Shown here: piece after piece, positions 17,016-25,899 of the stretch
Position numbering within the stretch: the first letter of the stretch is position 1
Layout of the letters: every line of letters starts with the position of its first letter
Source of the DNA: Paraburkholderia rhynchosiae
GTDB taxonomy: Bacteria; Pseudomonadota; Gammaproteobacteria; Burkholderiales; Burkholderiaceae
Direction of reading: 5' to 3'
Length of the DNA stretch: 64,000 bases
NCBI RefSeq assembly: GCF_002879865.1
Contig: NZ_PNXY01000008.1
Coordinates: 1-64,000 of the forward strand
Made by a program: the position numbers and the translations under genes
Notes under the pieces: generated by a model
What the model saw: the letters and a program-made list of their open reading frames with translations, nothing else
Databases searched by the model: none
What the model was told of the DNA's origin: nothing

Positions 17016-17660
17016 ATGCGAAAGACCAAGACAACGGCCGCACGCCGGCTTCTTCTGGATCGGTACAGCCGTGTCGCCGACGGCATCGCGCTGCTCTTTT
17101 TCCCCTACGTCGAAATTGTCATTCACGACCTGCAAAGCCAGACCGTCGCGTACATAGCGAACAATCTGTCCAAGCGCGAACTGGGCGACGAATCCGCGCT
17201 GGAGGAAATCGATCATACGGTCGAGTCGGGCACCATCGGTCCGTATGAAAAGGTCAACTGGGACGGCAGGCGCATGCGCTGCGTGAGCACCGTACTCTTC
17301 GACGACGCCCGCGTTGCTGCTGGCGTAATGTGCGTGAACTACAACATCGCCGTGTTCGAGGACGTCAAGCACGTTATCGACCGCGTAATTTCAGGCGCGG
17401 GCGTGGTGAAGCAGCCTGAAGAACTGTTCAAGGACGACTGGCAGGAGCGCATCAACACGTTTCTTCACACCTGGCTTCAGGAGCGCCAGTTGGCGTTGAA
17501 CTCGCTGACGCGCGACCATCGCCGGGAATTAGTGGAAGCGTTGTGGGCCGAAGGCGCATTCAAGGGCAAAAGCGCCGCGAACTATGTGGCGAACGTGCTG
17601 GGGATGGGGCGCGCCACCGTCTATCAGCACATCAGGGATCTGCGCGGCGCGGCCGCGTGA
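17016..17660 (+). CDS. YheO-like PAS/DauR-type transcriptional regulator
   Basis: A 214-residue protein with an N-terminal YheO-type PAS domain (ALLFFPYVEIVIHDLQSQ, then GPYEKVNWDGRRMRCVSTVL and VMCVNYNIAVFEDV) and a C-terminal helix-turn-helix (GKSAANYVANVLGMGRATVYQHI). Relatives such as DauR control D-arginine and other amino-acid catabolic genes. It is next to the cyclodeaminase-like gene and is the only regulator of that module visible here. Start chosen at 17016; an upstream start at 16989 adds nine residues. Its 3' end overlaps the convergent mxaL by 29 bp. Confidence 0.8.
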   Translation: MRKTKTTAARRLLLDRYSRVADGIALLFFPYVEIVIHDLQSQTVAYIANNLSKRELGDESALEEIDHTVESGTIGPYEKVNWDGRRMRCVSTVLFDDARVAAGVMCVNYNIAVFEDVKHVIDRVISGAGVVKQPEELFKDDWQERINTFLHTWLQERQLALNSLTRDHRRELVEALWAEGAFKGKSAANYVANVLGMGRATVYQHIRDLRGAAA

Positions 17661-18693
17661 GTGTCCTGGTTGCAAGGGAGGTTGGCGGGCCGCGCGGAAC
17701 GGATGGTGCGGATCGGCGGGATACGCCTCCCGCAGAACGATCAACGCCTGGCCAAACGCGCGCGCCAAAGCGCATCGACGCGGAAGAAACGGCAGTACCC
17801 GGCAGGAAGCGCCAGACGAGCAGCAGCAACGCCAACAGCGCGGGACACCAGCGTAAATCGGTCGGCACTTTTTCGCGGTGAGCGAGCCGCGCGTCGAGCA
17901 TCGCGTCGCGCAACGAAGCGGCGTCCGTAAGGCGTCGATAACCGAAGCCGACCTGTTCGGCCACCTGCGCCAGATAATGTCCCTGCAACGCGGACAATTC
18001 CTCGTGGCTTTGCGCATGAGTCTCCGAAGCGTGCATCTGCGGAACCTGGACCACCTCACCCGCCTGCCAGTAGCCGGTGCGGTTGCCGGCCGCATCGGTG
18101 CGCGGAATGGGCGCTGGCTGATCGCCGCCAACGCCGATCAGCCAGCCCTTCACGTGCGCGGGATTAATATCCTGCTTGAGCGCATCCGACGGCAAGAGCG
18201 GCGGCGCCTCCTGCCCATCCGTGACGAACACCACAGAGGCGCCGTCACCCAGGGCCTGCGCGACGCGAACCGCCGAATAGACCCCGCCCTCGGCGATGCG
18301 GCTGTAGTTGGTCCAGCGCATGCGCCCGTCGATCCGATCGAGCGAGGCCAGCAGCGCATCGTAGTTGCCGCAGACTTCGACGGGCGACAGCAGCAGAAAG
18401 CTGCGCTGCCCCGTGAACGCGCTCCAGCCGACTTTCGAGCCGCACGGCAATTGCCCGAGCGCCTCGCGCATCGCGGCCCGCGCGAACACGAGGCGGCTCA
18501 CCGGTGCGCCATTCAATACGAGATCCTCGACATCCATGCTCTGCGTGATATCCAACGTGACGATGTAGCTCGACGCATTGCGCGGCAACGTCACGGGAGG
18601 CAATGTGAGCGCCATGAGGAGCAGCACGAGTGCGGCCACCGTCATCCAGTGACGTCCCGCTAAGAAGCCACGCATTTGCGCGCCGAGGATCAC
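17632..18693 (-). CDS. mxaL: MxaL-like von Willebrand A-domain protein
   Basis: A 353-residue membrane-anchored vWA protein. It has an N-terminal hydrophobic segment (TVAALVLLLMALTLPPV), then the MIDAS-type YIVTLDITQSMDVEDL (DxTxS) and VVFVTDGQEAPPL, and a second hydrophobic helix near residues 285-300. The last about 50 residues are Arg/Pro/Ser-rich and look like non-conserved tail. It is the last gene of a six-gene mxaRSACKL string in which start and stop codons mostly overlap (ATGA at 18690-18693). MxaL is needed in methylotrophs for maturing methanol dehydrogenase, thought to be metal insertion. Confidence 0.8.
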   Translation of the reverse strand: MILGAQMRGFLAGRHWMTVAALVLLLMALTLPPVTLPRNASSYIVTLDITQSMDVEDLVLNGAPVSRLVFARAAMREALGQLPCGSKVGWSAFTGQRSFLLLSPVEVCGNYDALLASLDRIDGRMRWTNYSRIAEGGVYSAVRVAQALGDGASVVFVTDGQEAPPLLPSDALKQDINPAHVKGWLIGVGGDQPAPIPRTDAAGNRTGYWQAGEVVQVPQMHASETHAQSHEELSALQGHYLAQVAEQVGFGYRRLTDAASLRDAMLDARLAHREKVPTDLRWCPALLALLLLVWRFLPGTAVSSASMRFGARVWPGVDRSAGGVSRRSAPSVPRGPPTSLATRTLTRPRRADP

Positions 18694-19262
18694 GGCAAAT
18701 CCCTGCTTTCCGGGTCGCGCACCTTGACGTTGTGCTGTTCCTTCACGTCAGGCGAGCCGGACGCTGAACGCGTTTCGGGCGCGAGCCACAAGGCCCGTTC
18801 AAGGTTGTAGCGCGCGTCCCAGTCGTCCGGTGCAATGCGCAGCAAGGTCCGGTAGCGCGCCTTCGCCTCTTCGACCATCGCCAGTGACTCAATCGCGCCG
18901 GAAGGGCTATGGCCGATTCCCTGACGCAAGTACAGATTGCCCAAGTCGAACAACGCCGCGCGTCCGGTTTCGTCGAGAGGCTGGTCGCGAATCAGCGACT
19001 CGAACAGCGGTCCCGCCGCATCGTAAGCGCCCTCTTTCGACAGCGCGATTGCGCGCGCGAGCCTGACTTGGGGAGCGTCGTCCTCGGTGCTCACCACGCT
19101 ACGCGGTGTCGCTTTCGCCGCTGTTTTGTTCGCAGTAAGAGTAGCCGTCACCGACTGATTCACCTGCTGGGCGTGCTGCAAGCGAAGCCAGTCATAAGCC
19201 GCCACTGCCGCGCAGCACAGCGCGACGGTCGCGAAGATGATATGCACCGAGGCGCGCTTCAT
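18690..19262 (-). CDS. mxaK: MxaK-like protein
   Basis: A 190-residue protein with one N-terminal membrane helix (VHIIFATVALCCAAVAAYDWL) and a periplasmic part with tetratricopeptide-like helices (FDLGNLYLRQGIG, ARYRTLLRIAPDDWDARYNLERAL). The start at 19262 overlaps the mxaC stop. Identity rests on position between mxaC and mxaL and on fold; the sequence itself is poorly conserved in the family. Its role is in methanol dehydrogenase maturation. Confidence 0.72.
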   Translation of the reverse strand: MKRASVHIIFATVALCCAAVAAYDWLRLQHAQQVNQSVTATLTANKTAAKATPRSVVSTEDDAPQVRLARAIALSKEGAYDAAGPLFESLIRDQPLDETGRAALFDLGNLYLRQGIGHSPSGAIESLAMVEEAKARYRTLLRIAPDDWDARYNLERALWLAPETRSASGSPDVKEQHNVKVRDPESRDLP

Positions 19263-20245
19263 GACCACACCCTGACCTGAAAGAGCCGCAACGCCATCAG
19301 CAGCACGCAAGCCGCGAGCGCGGCCGCGAAGCAGTACGGACTCAAGTCCTCGCGCGGCAAACGCTCGACGAACGTAGTCAACGCATTTTGCTGCCGGTTG
19401 ATCTCGGCCATTGCGTCTCTCATCGCTTTTGCATTGCCGGTTTGGAACAAACGATAAGGCGTCTTCAGCGACAGAAAATAGCGATGCAATTCCGCTTCAG
19501 CCGAAGACTCGCTCGCGGGAACCGCGGCGTTCAGATCGGGACTGTAGATGCTGCTGCGCAAGTAGATGAAGTAAAGCGCGATCTGATCGCGCAGCAACCC
19601 GTTTGCGATGAGCTGCCGCACGCGCGCGTCGAGCCTCGCGCCGCCGTCGGAGACGAGCACAATCGCTCGGCGGCTCGACGAATGTTGCTCTTTGAACTCG
19701 CCGATCGCCGTCAGCAGCCCAAGGTCGAGTTGCGTGTCCGGCATGCCGCGGCCCACGGCCGTGCCCGCGATAGCCGCGTCGATTGTGCGATGGTCGTAGG
19801 TGAACGGCATGGCAAGCAGCGGGCTCGTGCCGAACATCATGAACGCGAGCCGGTCGTTCGGCCGTTGCGCCACGAACTCGGTCAACGAAGCGCGCGCCAC
19901 CTTGTTCTTCGATTCACCCGCGGTCACTTCGACACCTTTGCTGTTCATCGGCTCGTCCATGCTTGCACTGCGATCCATCAGAATGAGAATCTGCGCGCCG
20001 CTGCCCGTGCGCGACACCTCCCGATGCGGGCGCCCAGGACCGGCCAGGCCGACCACGATCGCGAACATCGCCAGCACCGCGCTGCCCTGAGCGATGGCGC
20101 CGATCCAACGACCGGCGCGATCGTCAGGCAGCCAGGCGATCCACGGAAACACGAGCGTATCGCCGCGCCGCGGCAACAGCGGCAGCATGGCTAGCGGCAG
20201 CAGCGCGAGCAACCATGGATGCGCAAAATCGAATGGCATGGTCAT
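19259..20245 (-). CDS. mxaC: MxaC-like von Willebrand A-domain membrane protein
   Basis: A 328-residue protein beginning MTMPFDFAHPWLLALL at 20245, where its ATG overlaps the mxaA stop; the open frame continues upstream but that part is antisense-like shadow. Two N-terminal hydrophobic segments precede the vWA domain with a perfect MIDAS motif (ILILMDRSASMDEPM) and IVLVSDGGARLDAR. A C-terminal membrane helix follows (CFAAALAACVLLMALRLF). In methylotrophs MxaC works with MxaA, MxaK and MxaL in maturing methanol dehydrogenase. Confidence 0.82.
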   Translation of the reverse strand: MTMPFDFAHPWLLALLPLAMLPLLPRRGDTLVFPWIAWLPDDRAGRWIGAIAQGSAVLAMFAIVVGLAGPGRPHREVSRTGSGAQILILMDRSASMDEPMNSKGVEVTAGESKNKVARASLTEFVAQRPNDRLAFMMFGTSPLLAMPFTYDHRTIDAAIAGTAVGRGMPDTQLDLGLLTAIGEFKEQHSSSRRAIVLVSDGGARLDARVRQLIANGLLRDQIALYFIYLRSSIYSPDLNAAVPASESSAEAELHRYFLSLKTPYRLFQTGNAKAMRDAMAEINRQQNALTTFVERLPREDLSPYCFAAALAACVLLMALRLFQVRVWS

Positions 20246-21177
20246 CGCTGATGGCGCTGTTCCGCGCGATACAGTGCCTCGCACAACGCTCGCAGCGGAT
20301 AAACGTCGGCCGTCGACGCAGGCGTGAAGAAGCGCTCGGCCGATTGCCGGTAGAACTGTTCGAGTTGCGCGCGCTGCGGTTGCAGATACGGCGCTCGAAC
20401 GAAAAGCCCAGGTAAAGAACCCGCGTGCACGACATGGCCCGCCGTTTCGTTCAGCGCGCGATGCAGGCAAAGCCATGCATCCGCGGATGCATCGGCGCGC
20501 GGCTCGGCGGACCACTGCATGCGCCGCAACTGCCGCCAGGCGCGCGCGAATGGCAGCCGCGCCGATTCGCGGGCATTGCGCCACAGCCACCACAGCGCCC
20601 ACGACAGCAAGCTCAGCAACAGCAAGCCGAGCGCGAAACCTGCCTGCCGGCGCAGCGGTGCGGTCGGCACTGGTGGCGCCAGCCGGTCGGGCCGCATCGA
20701 TTGCAGACCGCCCGCGTTGAAGGCGTTGACGGGCGTCGCGGGCCCAATACTGAGGGGCCACTGTGCGACCTGCAGCGTGGCACCGGACGACGCGGTCAAC
20801 GTCAGCGCCGGCAACGCGATTTGCGTGAGCGTCGGCGGCACGTTGACGATCTGGTAGTCGATCGCCATCCATTTGCGACCGTCGGCATCGGTTTCGAGGC
20901 GAACACGCCGACGCTCGAGCCATGCATCGGTGCGGCCTATCGAGGGCGGCGCGACGGAGTCCACATCATGATCGCCGTCTTGCAGCAGAATGCGTTGCGT
21001 GAGCACGTCGCCGAGCAGATAGCCGAATGCGCGCGGCTGCTGAACCGTCGGCTGAAAGACCGCGCCGGTCGCCGCTGCGATGTTCGTAGCCGGCGTCAGC
21101 ATCGCCGAGACGAACAGTAGCAAAACGATGAGCGTCATCGCGGCACGCATCCGGCGCAGTCGACCGACAGCGTTCAT
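20242..21177 (-). CDS. mxaA: MxaA-like protein
   Basis: A 311-residue protein with an N-terminal signal or anchor (MTLIVLLLFVSAMLTPATNIAAA), a beta-rich periplasmic domain (GYLLGDVLTQRILL, WMAIDYQIVNVPPTLTQIALP), a transmembrane helix (GFALGLLLLSLLSWALWWLW, about residues 190-209) and a helical cytoplasmic tail. The layout matches MxaA. Overlapping stop-start junctions with mxaS and mxaC show tight translational coupling. Confidence 0.75.
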   Translation of the reverse strand: MNAVGRLRRMRAAMTLIVLLLFVSAMLTPATNIAAATGAVFQPTVQQPRAFGYLLGDVLTQRILLQDGDHDVDSVAPPSIGRTDAWLERRRVRLETDADGRKWMAIDYQIVNVPPTLTQIALPALTLTASSGATLQVAQWPLSIGPATPVNAFNAGGLQSMRPDRLAPPVPTAPLRRQAGFALGLLLLSLLSWALWWLWRNARESARLPFARAWRQLRRMQWSAEPRADASADAWLCLHRALNETAGHVVHAGSLPGLFVRAPYLQPQRAQLEQFYRQSAERFFTPASTADVYPLRALCEALYRAEQRHQR

Positions 21178-22037
21178 GCGACCGCCTCCAGAAAGTAGCG
21201 CGACATGGCCTCCGGATCGAAAGCGCTCTCCATGTAGAACGGCTCGATTCCGCGCTTGCCGAAGATCCGCGATAGTTCCGCACGACGTCGCACGACGCCT
21301 TCACGCCAACGTTCGCGCACGCTGCCGCGCAGCCACAGCGTGCGCCGCGCGCCGGATTCGGCGTCGCTGACGGCAAGCAGCGGCCCACCGTCGGGCGGCG
21401 CAATCTCGGCGGCGTCCCACACGACGATGGGCACCACGTACGCATGCACCAGCAGATCGAGCACGGCCGGCAAGCCGCCGAGCGGCCAGTGAAAATCGGA
21501 GACGAGAAAGACCAGCGCCTGGCGGCCCGCGAGTGTCGATGCAATGCGTTGCAGCGCCTCGATATTGCCGCCGCCGGAGGCCACGCTCGTGCTTTCCCGC
21601 AGCATTGTCGCGAGCAGGTTGCCGATGCCCCGGCCCGAGCGCGCCGGCATGAAGAGATCGTCGCGTGCGTGGGTATCGAAGGCCAGCATGCCCAACGGAT
21701 CGCCAACGCGAAACGCGCTGTATCCCAACGCTTCGACGAAGTCCGCGGCGACCTGCAACTTCGTCTCACGCGTGCCGAAGTGCATCGACGCGGATACATC
21801 GACAAGCACCTGCACCGGCACCGCCGCGCGCTGCAAATGCACCCGCACCAGCCACTCGGAGCGCGCCGCGCGCACGCTCGCTCGCAGATCGAGGCGCCGC
21901 GGGTCCGGATAATCGAACAGGCGGCCGTGCATTGCAAATTCCTGGCCCGCGCCAAAGCTCGATCCCCGATGCGAGCCGGGACGAAACCCGGACGCGCGCA
22001 TCGGCAAGCGGTAGTGAAATTCCGATATCCCGTTCAT
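21174..22037 (-). CDS. mxaS: MxaS-like DUF58 protein
   Basis: A 287-residue DUF58-family protein: RRLDLRASVRAARSEWLVRVH then a vWA-like VPVQVLVDVSASMHFG with intact MIDAS residues, and LVFLVSDFHWPLGG. DUF58 proteins are regular partners of MoxR ATPases. It begins 3 bp after the mxaR stop. Its exact function is unknown even in model methylotrophs. Confidence 0.8.
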   Translation of the reverse strand: MNGISEFHYRLPMRASGFRPGSHRGSSFGAGQEFAMHGRLFDYPDPRRLDLRASVRAARSEWLVRVHLQRAAVPVQVLVDVSASMHFGTRETKLQVAADFVEALGYSAFRVGDPLGMLAFDTHARDDLFMPARSGRGIGNLLATMLRESTSVASGGGNIEALQRIASTLAGRQALVFLVSDFHWPLGGLPAVLDLLVHAYVVPIVVWDAAEIAPPDGGPLLAVSDAESGARRTLWLRGSVRERWREGVVRRRAELSRIFGKRGIEPFYMESAFDPEAMSRYFLEAVA

Positions 22038-22040
22038 GGT

Positions 22041-23060
22041 TCAGGGCACGGCGAGCCTGTCGACGATCTGTGCGGTCAGTGCTTCCGAGAGTTCCTGACG
22101 GCGCAGTTCGTAGATCGGCGTGAAGAACACGCGATGCCCGAGCGCGGGCAACAGCACCGCATGAATGTCTTCCGGAATCAGATGCGAGCGGCCCGCGAGC
22201 CACGCCACCACGCGCGCCGCCCGCAACAGCGCGCTCATGCCGCGCGGACTCGCGCCCGCCAGGATCAGCCGCTCCATGTCCACGCCGTCGAGCGCGATGC
22301 CGAAGCGCTGCGGGGTTTCCGTTGCCTGCCAGATGTCGAGCACGTAGCGCTCGATCGTTTCGCTCGATTGCACACTATGCTGGATCGCCGCGCCGACCTG
22401 GTTCAACTGCTCCCACGGCACGATCGCGGGCGAAAGCCGCGCGAGCAACCGGTCGACATCGTGATAGTCGTCATCGAAGACGAGTGCGCGGCGCACCTCG
22501 GCGTCGTCCGGCGTCGGCATGCCCAGCTCGAACAGGAAGCGGTCACGCGCCGCCGACGCCAGCTCGAACGTCTCTTCCTTCTCGACCTTGTTGCGATCGG
22601 CGAACACCGTCATATGGGGGAAGCGGTATTCGCGATCGAACGCCCACACGGAGCGCTCGGCCATCGCACGCAACAGCAGCGACTGAACCTGCGGACGCGC
22701 GCGATTGATTTCGTTGAAGAAGAACGTAGTGAGGCCCTCGCCGTGCCGAAGAAGCGGACCCGGATCGATGCGCGGCCGGCCCTCGGCGTCGACGTACGTG
22801 TGATAGACGAGGTCGCCCGGCATCAGATCGATCGTGCCTTCGACACGCTCGAACTCGCCGCCCACGACACGCGCGAACGCGCGCAGCACCGTTGTCTTGC
22901 CGACGCCGACACCGCCTTCGAGCAGCACGTGACCGCGCGCGAACAAGGCCACCGTAATCAGACGGATCACCTGCTGCTGGCCGATCACGACGCTCGAGAC
23001 TTCGTCCTCGATTTGCAACGCATGCAGACGCCAGTCCTGAAGCTGTTCGCTGGAACCCAT
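22041..23060 (-). CDS. mxaR: MoxR-type AAA+ ATPase (MxaR)
   Basis: A 339-residue MoxR AAA+ ATPase with Walker A LLEGGVGVGKTTVLRAF, Walker B LTTFFFNEINRA and sensor 1 MTVFADRN, plus the C-terminal lid domain (ASPRGMSALLRAARVVAWL). MoxR proteins act as chaperones that, with vWA partners, insert metals or cofactors. Here four vWA or DUF58 partners follow directly (mxaS, C, L). It lies 58 bp downstream of cbbR on the same strand. Confidence 0.88.
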   Translation of the reverse strand: MGSSEQLQDWRLHALQIEDEVSSVVIGQQQVIRLITVALFARGHVLLEGGVGVGKTTVLRAFARVVGGEFERVEGTIDLMPGDLVYHTYVDAEGRPRIDPGPLLRHGEGLTTFFFNEINRARPQVQSLLLRAMAERSVWAFDREYRFPHMTVFADRNKVEKEETFELASAARDRFLFELGMPTPDDAEVRRALVFDDDYHDVDRLLARLSPAIVPWEQLNQVGAAIQHSVQSSETIERYVLDIWQATETPQRFGIALDGVDMERLILAGASPRGMSALLRAARVVAWLAGRSHLIPEDIHAVLLPALGHRVFFTPIYELRRQELSEALTAQIVDRLAVP

Positions 23061-23118
23061 CGATGCAATCTCCTATGGCAGGCACGCACACACACTGCGC
23101 CGCCGCCGGAAAAACGGC

Positions 23119-24105
23119 TCATGCGGATCCGTCGCCCACTGCGCGTATCAGCCCTCTCGACTTCGCGGGCGACGGAACGAACACTGCATACTCGCGCTCC
23201 AGATAAGCGGCGGCCTCCTCGAGCAGAAACTGCCGGAAAACCATGCACGTCGGCGATAGCTGCTTGGCGCGCAAATGAACGATCTGCCACGTTCGTTCGA
23301 TCGGCGTACCGTTGACGTCGAGCAACGCAAGCTCCTTCGTACGCAGCTCCAGCAACAGCGTGTGCAACGAAATCAGACTTACGCCCATGCCCGCGATCAC
23401 CGCCTGTTTGATCGTCTCGTTGCTGCCGAGCGTGACCACTTTCGCGGGCGTGAAAAGATGCTGCCGGAACATTTCCTCCGCGGCCATGCGGGTCCCCGAA
23501 CCGGGCTCGCGCAACAGGAATGTGTCGCCGCGCAGTTCCTGCAAATCGAAGCGCCGCGCGTCGACAAGCGGATGGTCCACCGGCGCGATCACCACTTGCG
23601 GATGCCACGCGAGCGGCTCCGTCGTCGTGTCGAGTTCCGGCGGCGGACGCCCCATGATCGCAAGGTCGATCGCGTTGTCCTGCAAAAGGCGCAGCAGCGC
23701 GTCGCGGTTGCCGACCGAGAAATGCACGTCCACCTTCGGGTACAGATGCGAATACATGGCGAGCAGCTTCGGCGCGAAATACGTCGCCGAACTGACGATG
23801 CCCACCGCAATCGAGCCACTATCGGCCTGCTTGAGCGACGTCATCGCATCTTCGGCATCCTTGATTTCGCCGAGAATCCGGCTCGCGTGGTGACTGAACT
23901 TTTCACCCGCCTCCGTCAACGTCAGCTTGCGTGCAATGCGCTCGAACAGACGCAGACCGACAGCCTCCTCCAGTTGATGAATCTGCATCGATACCGCCGG
24001 CTGCGTCAGATGCAGTTCCTCGGCGGCTCGCGCGAAACTCGTATAGCGGCTCGCCACGACGAAAATCTGCAATTGACGCAAGGTCAGCGAGCGGATGAAA
24101 TTCAC
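23119..24105 (-). CDS. cbbR: CbbR, LysR-type regulator of CO2-fixation genes
   Basis: About 328 residues. The start chosen is GTG at 24105, giving an N-terminus FIRSLTLRQLQIF close to known CbbR proteins; an ATG at 24132 would overlap the upstream gene. The helix-turn-helix reads ASFARAAEELHLTQPAVSMQIHQLE-like, and the effector domain keeps SATYFAPKLLA, LLQDNAIDLAIMGRPP, FLLREPGSGTR and TLGSNETIKQAVIAGMG. These blocks are diagnostic of CbbR. CbbR normally lies beside and divergent from cbbL; here it sits inside the xox-mxa string, about 27 kb from cbbL. Confidence 0.88.
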   Translation of the reverse strand: MNFIRSLTLRQLQIFVVASRYTSFARAAEELHLTQPAVSMQIHQLEEAVGLRLFERIARKLTLTEAGEKFSHHASRILGEIKDAEDAMTSLKQADSGSIAVGIVSSATYFAPKLLAMYSHLYPKVDVHFSVGNRDALLRLLQDNAIDLAIMGRPPPELDTTTEPLAWHPQVVIAPVDHPLVDARRFDLQELRGDTFLLREPGSGTRMAAEEMFRQHLFTPAKVVTLGSNETIKQAVIAGMGVSLISLHTLLLELRTKELALLDVNGTPIERTWQIVHLRAKQLSPTCMVFRQFLLEEAAAYLEREYAVFVPSPAKSRGLIRAVGDGSA

Positions 24106-24118
24106 GGCCGCGCGCCTG

Positions 24119-24958
24119 CTAACGGCTCGCACGCGGCGCGTTCGACGGTTTTACCGGCCCATTCGGCGCATGCGGTGCGTTCGGCGTATTGGGCGTATTG
24201 GGCGTATTTGGTCCATTCGGCGGCAGCGGCAGTTTTCGCAACACCGCCTGAAAACTCAGCGTCCGGCTGTGCAACGGATGCACGAAATCGTTGTTCGCGC
24301 CGGGCACGTCGGTACGAATCAGCGCGACTTCGCCCGGTACGGTATCGGCGATCAGGAACGTGTAGCGCTTCCCGATGTATTGAGCGAAGCGTTCGGCGTT
24401 GGGATCGCCGAGATACGGCTGCACGACAATCTGTTGCGCCTTCACCGGCTTGCCGTCGATCTGGCTCGTCACCGTTTCGATCTTCGGGTTGGCGGCGAGC
24501 GCGAGCCGCAGGCGCTGCTGGAAATAGCGGCGCTGGCCGCCCGTCAGCCGCTCCATCTCGGCGATATCGCGTTCGAGGAAATAGATGATCACCGGATTGC
24601 ACTGCAAGCCACCGTTTGGCAACGGCACCGCGCCGCTGTGGTCGGACACCTGGGCATCACCCTTCGCGTTGTCCGGGCTCACTACTAGCACCTTGACGAT
24701 GTCGGTGCCGTGCGCGGGCGGGTCAGAACTGAGCAGCGCGTAGTCGAGCTCGGTTTGCTGCGCAATGCCATGAAGATGATCGGTCGTGAAGATAAGCTGT
24801 TCGGCCTTGGAAATATCGCCACTGCCCGGCGCAGGCGCCGCCGCATGCACCTCGCCCGTGAAGCACGTCACGCACGTAAGGAATGTCATGCAGCTCGCGG
24901 CGCACACCGCGAGCACGCGCCGCCGTTCGCGGCGCAGATCGCCGCGCGCTGCTCTCAT
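24119..24958 (-). CDS. Secreted protein of unknown function in the xox cluster
   Basis: 279 residues with a long N-terminal signal peptide (RRVLAVCAASCMTFLTCVTC, cleavage near VHA/AAP). I do not recognise a named domain. The middle (ALLSSDPPAHGTDIVKVLVV, GLQCNPVIIYFLERDIAEME, FQQRLRLALAANPKIE, GKRYTFLIADTVPGEVALIRT) looks globular and periplasmic. The C-terminus carries a Pro-Asn repeat (PNTP units, residues about 250-268) coded by tandem 9-bp units at 24180-24220. Its start overlaps the xoxJ stop (ATGA, 24955-24958), so it is co-translated with methanol dehydrogenase partners and probably serves the periplasmic oxidation system. Confidence 0.68.
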   Translation of the reverse strand: MRAARGDLRRERRRVLAVCAASCMTFLTCVTCFTGEVHAAAPAPGSGDISKAEQLIFTTDHLHGIAQQTELDYALLSSDPPAHGTDIVKVLVVSPDNAKGDAQVSDHSGAVPLPNGGLQCNPVIIYFLERDIAEMERLTGGQRRYFQQRLRLALAANPKIETVTSQIDGKPVKAQQIVVQPYLGDPNAERFAQYIGKRYTFLIADTVPGEVALIRTDVPGANNDFVHPLHSRTLSFQAVLRKLPLPPNGPNTPNTPNTPNAPHAPNGPVKPSNAPRASR

Positions 24959-25869
24959 GGCGATGCATCCGCAGGCTTGCCGGCCGGCGCATCGACGGGC
25001 TTCAGAAGCGGCACTTCATAACTCGTCAGAATGCTGTCGATCTTCTCGTGGTTCGCGCCGATCCATTGATCGACCTTGTCCTTCCACGCTTTTTCGCCGT
25101 AGCGCACACCCATCGAGATCGTATAGTCGAAGCGGATGCCGGGCGCCGCCGGGAACGGCACGAGCTTCACCGAATCCCCGGAGCGCTTCGCGAAGTAACC
25201 CGCAATCGGTCCCCACAGAAAGACGACGTCGACATTGCCCGCCTGCAGATCCTTTTCGATCATCTGACCGGGATACTCCTGCGGATCGCCGCTTTGCACC
25301 TGATATGAGACCGCCTGATCGATCAGGTTATGACCGAGCAGCCAGTCGACCGCGGGCGTCTGCGAGAAGATGCCGAAGCGCAGCTTGTGCAACTGGTCCG
25401 GCGGCAGTTTCAGCAGATCGTCCGGCGTATTGATGCCCGCCAGCTCGGGCCGCTTCCTGAACACCATCGCATAGGTCGAGCGCAGATATGGCTGCGTCGT
25501 CGAGGTCATGTCGTAGCCTTTCGGCACGCCGATGATCAGATCGCATTTGTAGCGCCCGCTGTCTGCAACCTTCTCGCGCAGCGTGTGGCGCACGAAGCCC
25601 ATGCGCTGCGGGAAATAGGTGTATTCGAGCTTGTAGCCGAAATCGCTCGCCATCTGGCTCGCGATGCGATTCTCGTAACCCTCGCCCTTGTTGTTTGACA
25701 AAGGCATGTTGTTCGGGTCCGCGCAGACTCGCAGCACGCCGTCGGCGCCGTCGTTGTTCGGCAGCGCCGCCTCGCCCTGGGCGCGCACCGCGCCACTGGC
25801 CAACGCTGCATAGCAAAGCGCGGCGGCCATCAGCGCGGCATGCGCGTGCATTAGTTTGCGATGACGCAT
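24955..25869 (-). CDS. xoxJ: XoxJ, methanol-dehydrogenase-associated periplasmic binding protein
   Basis: 304 residues with a signal peptide (LMAAALCYAALASGAVRA/QGE) and a family 3 solute-binding fold: LRVCADPNNMPLSNNKGEGYENRIA opens the mature part (written here as the family's start), then CDLIIGVPKGYDM, TQPYLRSTYAMVFR and GNVDVVFLWGPIAGYFAK. This is the MoxJ/XoxJ type of quinoprotein-associated binding protein, thought to interact with and help activate XoxF. It lies 30 bp downstream of xoxG. Confidence 0.9.
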   Translation of the reverse strand: MRHRKLMHAHAALMAAALCYAALASGAVRAQGEAALPNNDGADGVLRVCADPNNMPLSNNKGEGYENRIASQMASDFGYKLEYTYFPQRMGFVRHTLREKVADSGRYKCDLIIGVPKGYDMTSTTQPYLRSTYAMVFRKRPELAGINTPDDLLKLPPDQLHKLRFGIFSQTPAVDWLLGHNLIDQAVSYQVQSGDPQEYPGQMIEKDLQAGNVDVVFLWGPIAGYFAKRSGDSVKLVPFPAAPGIRFDYTISMGVRYGEKAWKDKVDQWIGANHEKIDSILTSYEVPLLKPVDAPAGKPADASP

Positions 25870-25899
25870 CGATCACCTCCTGAAGTGGAACCGCCGGCG

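Noticed and set aside
21444..23315. Open frame of 623 codons on the plus strand opposite mxaS and mxaR
   Set aside because: Composition is His/Arg/Gln-rich and it mirrors two well-supported genes; a shadow frame.
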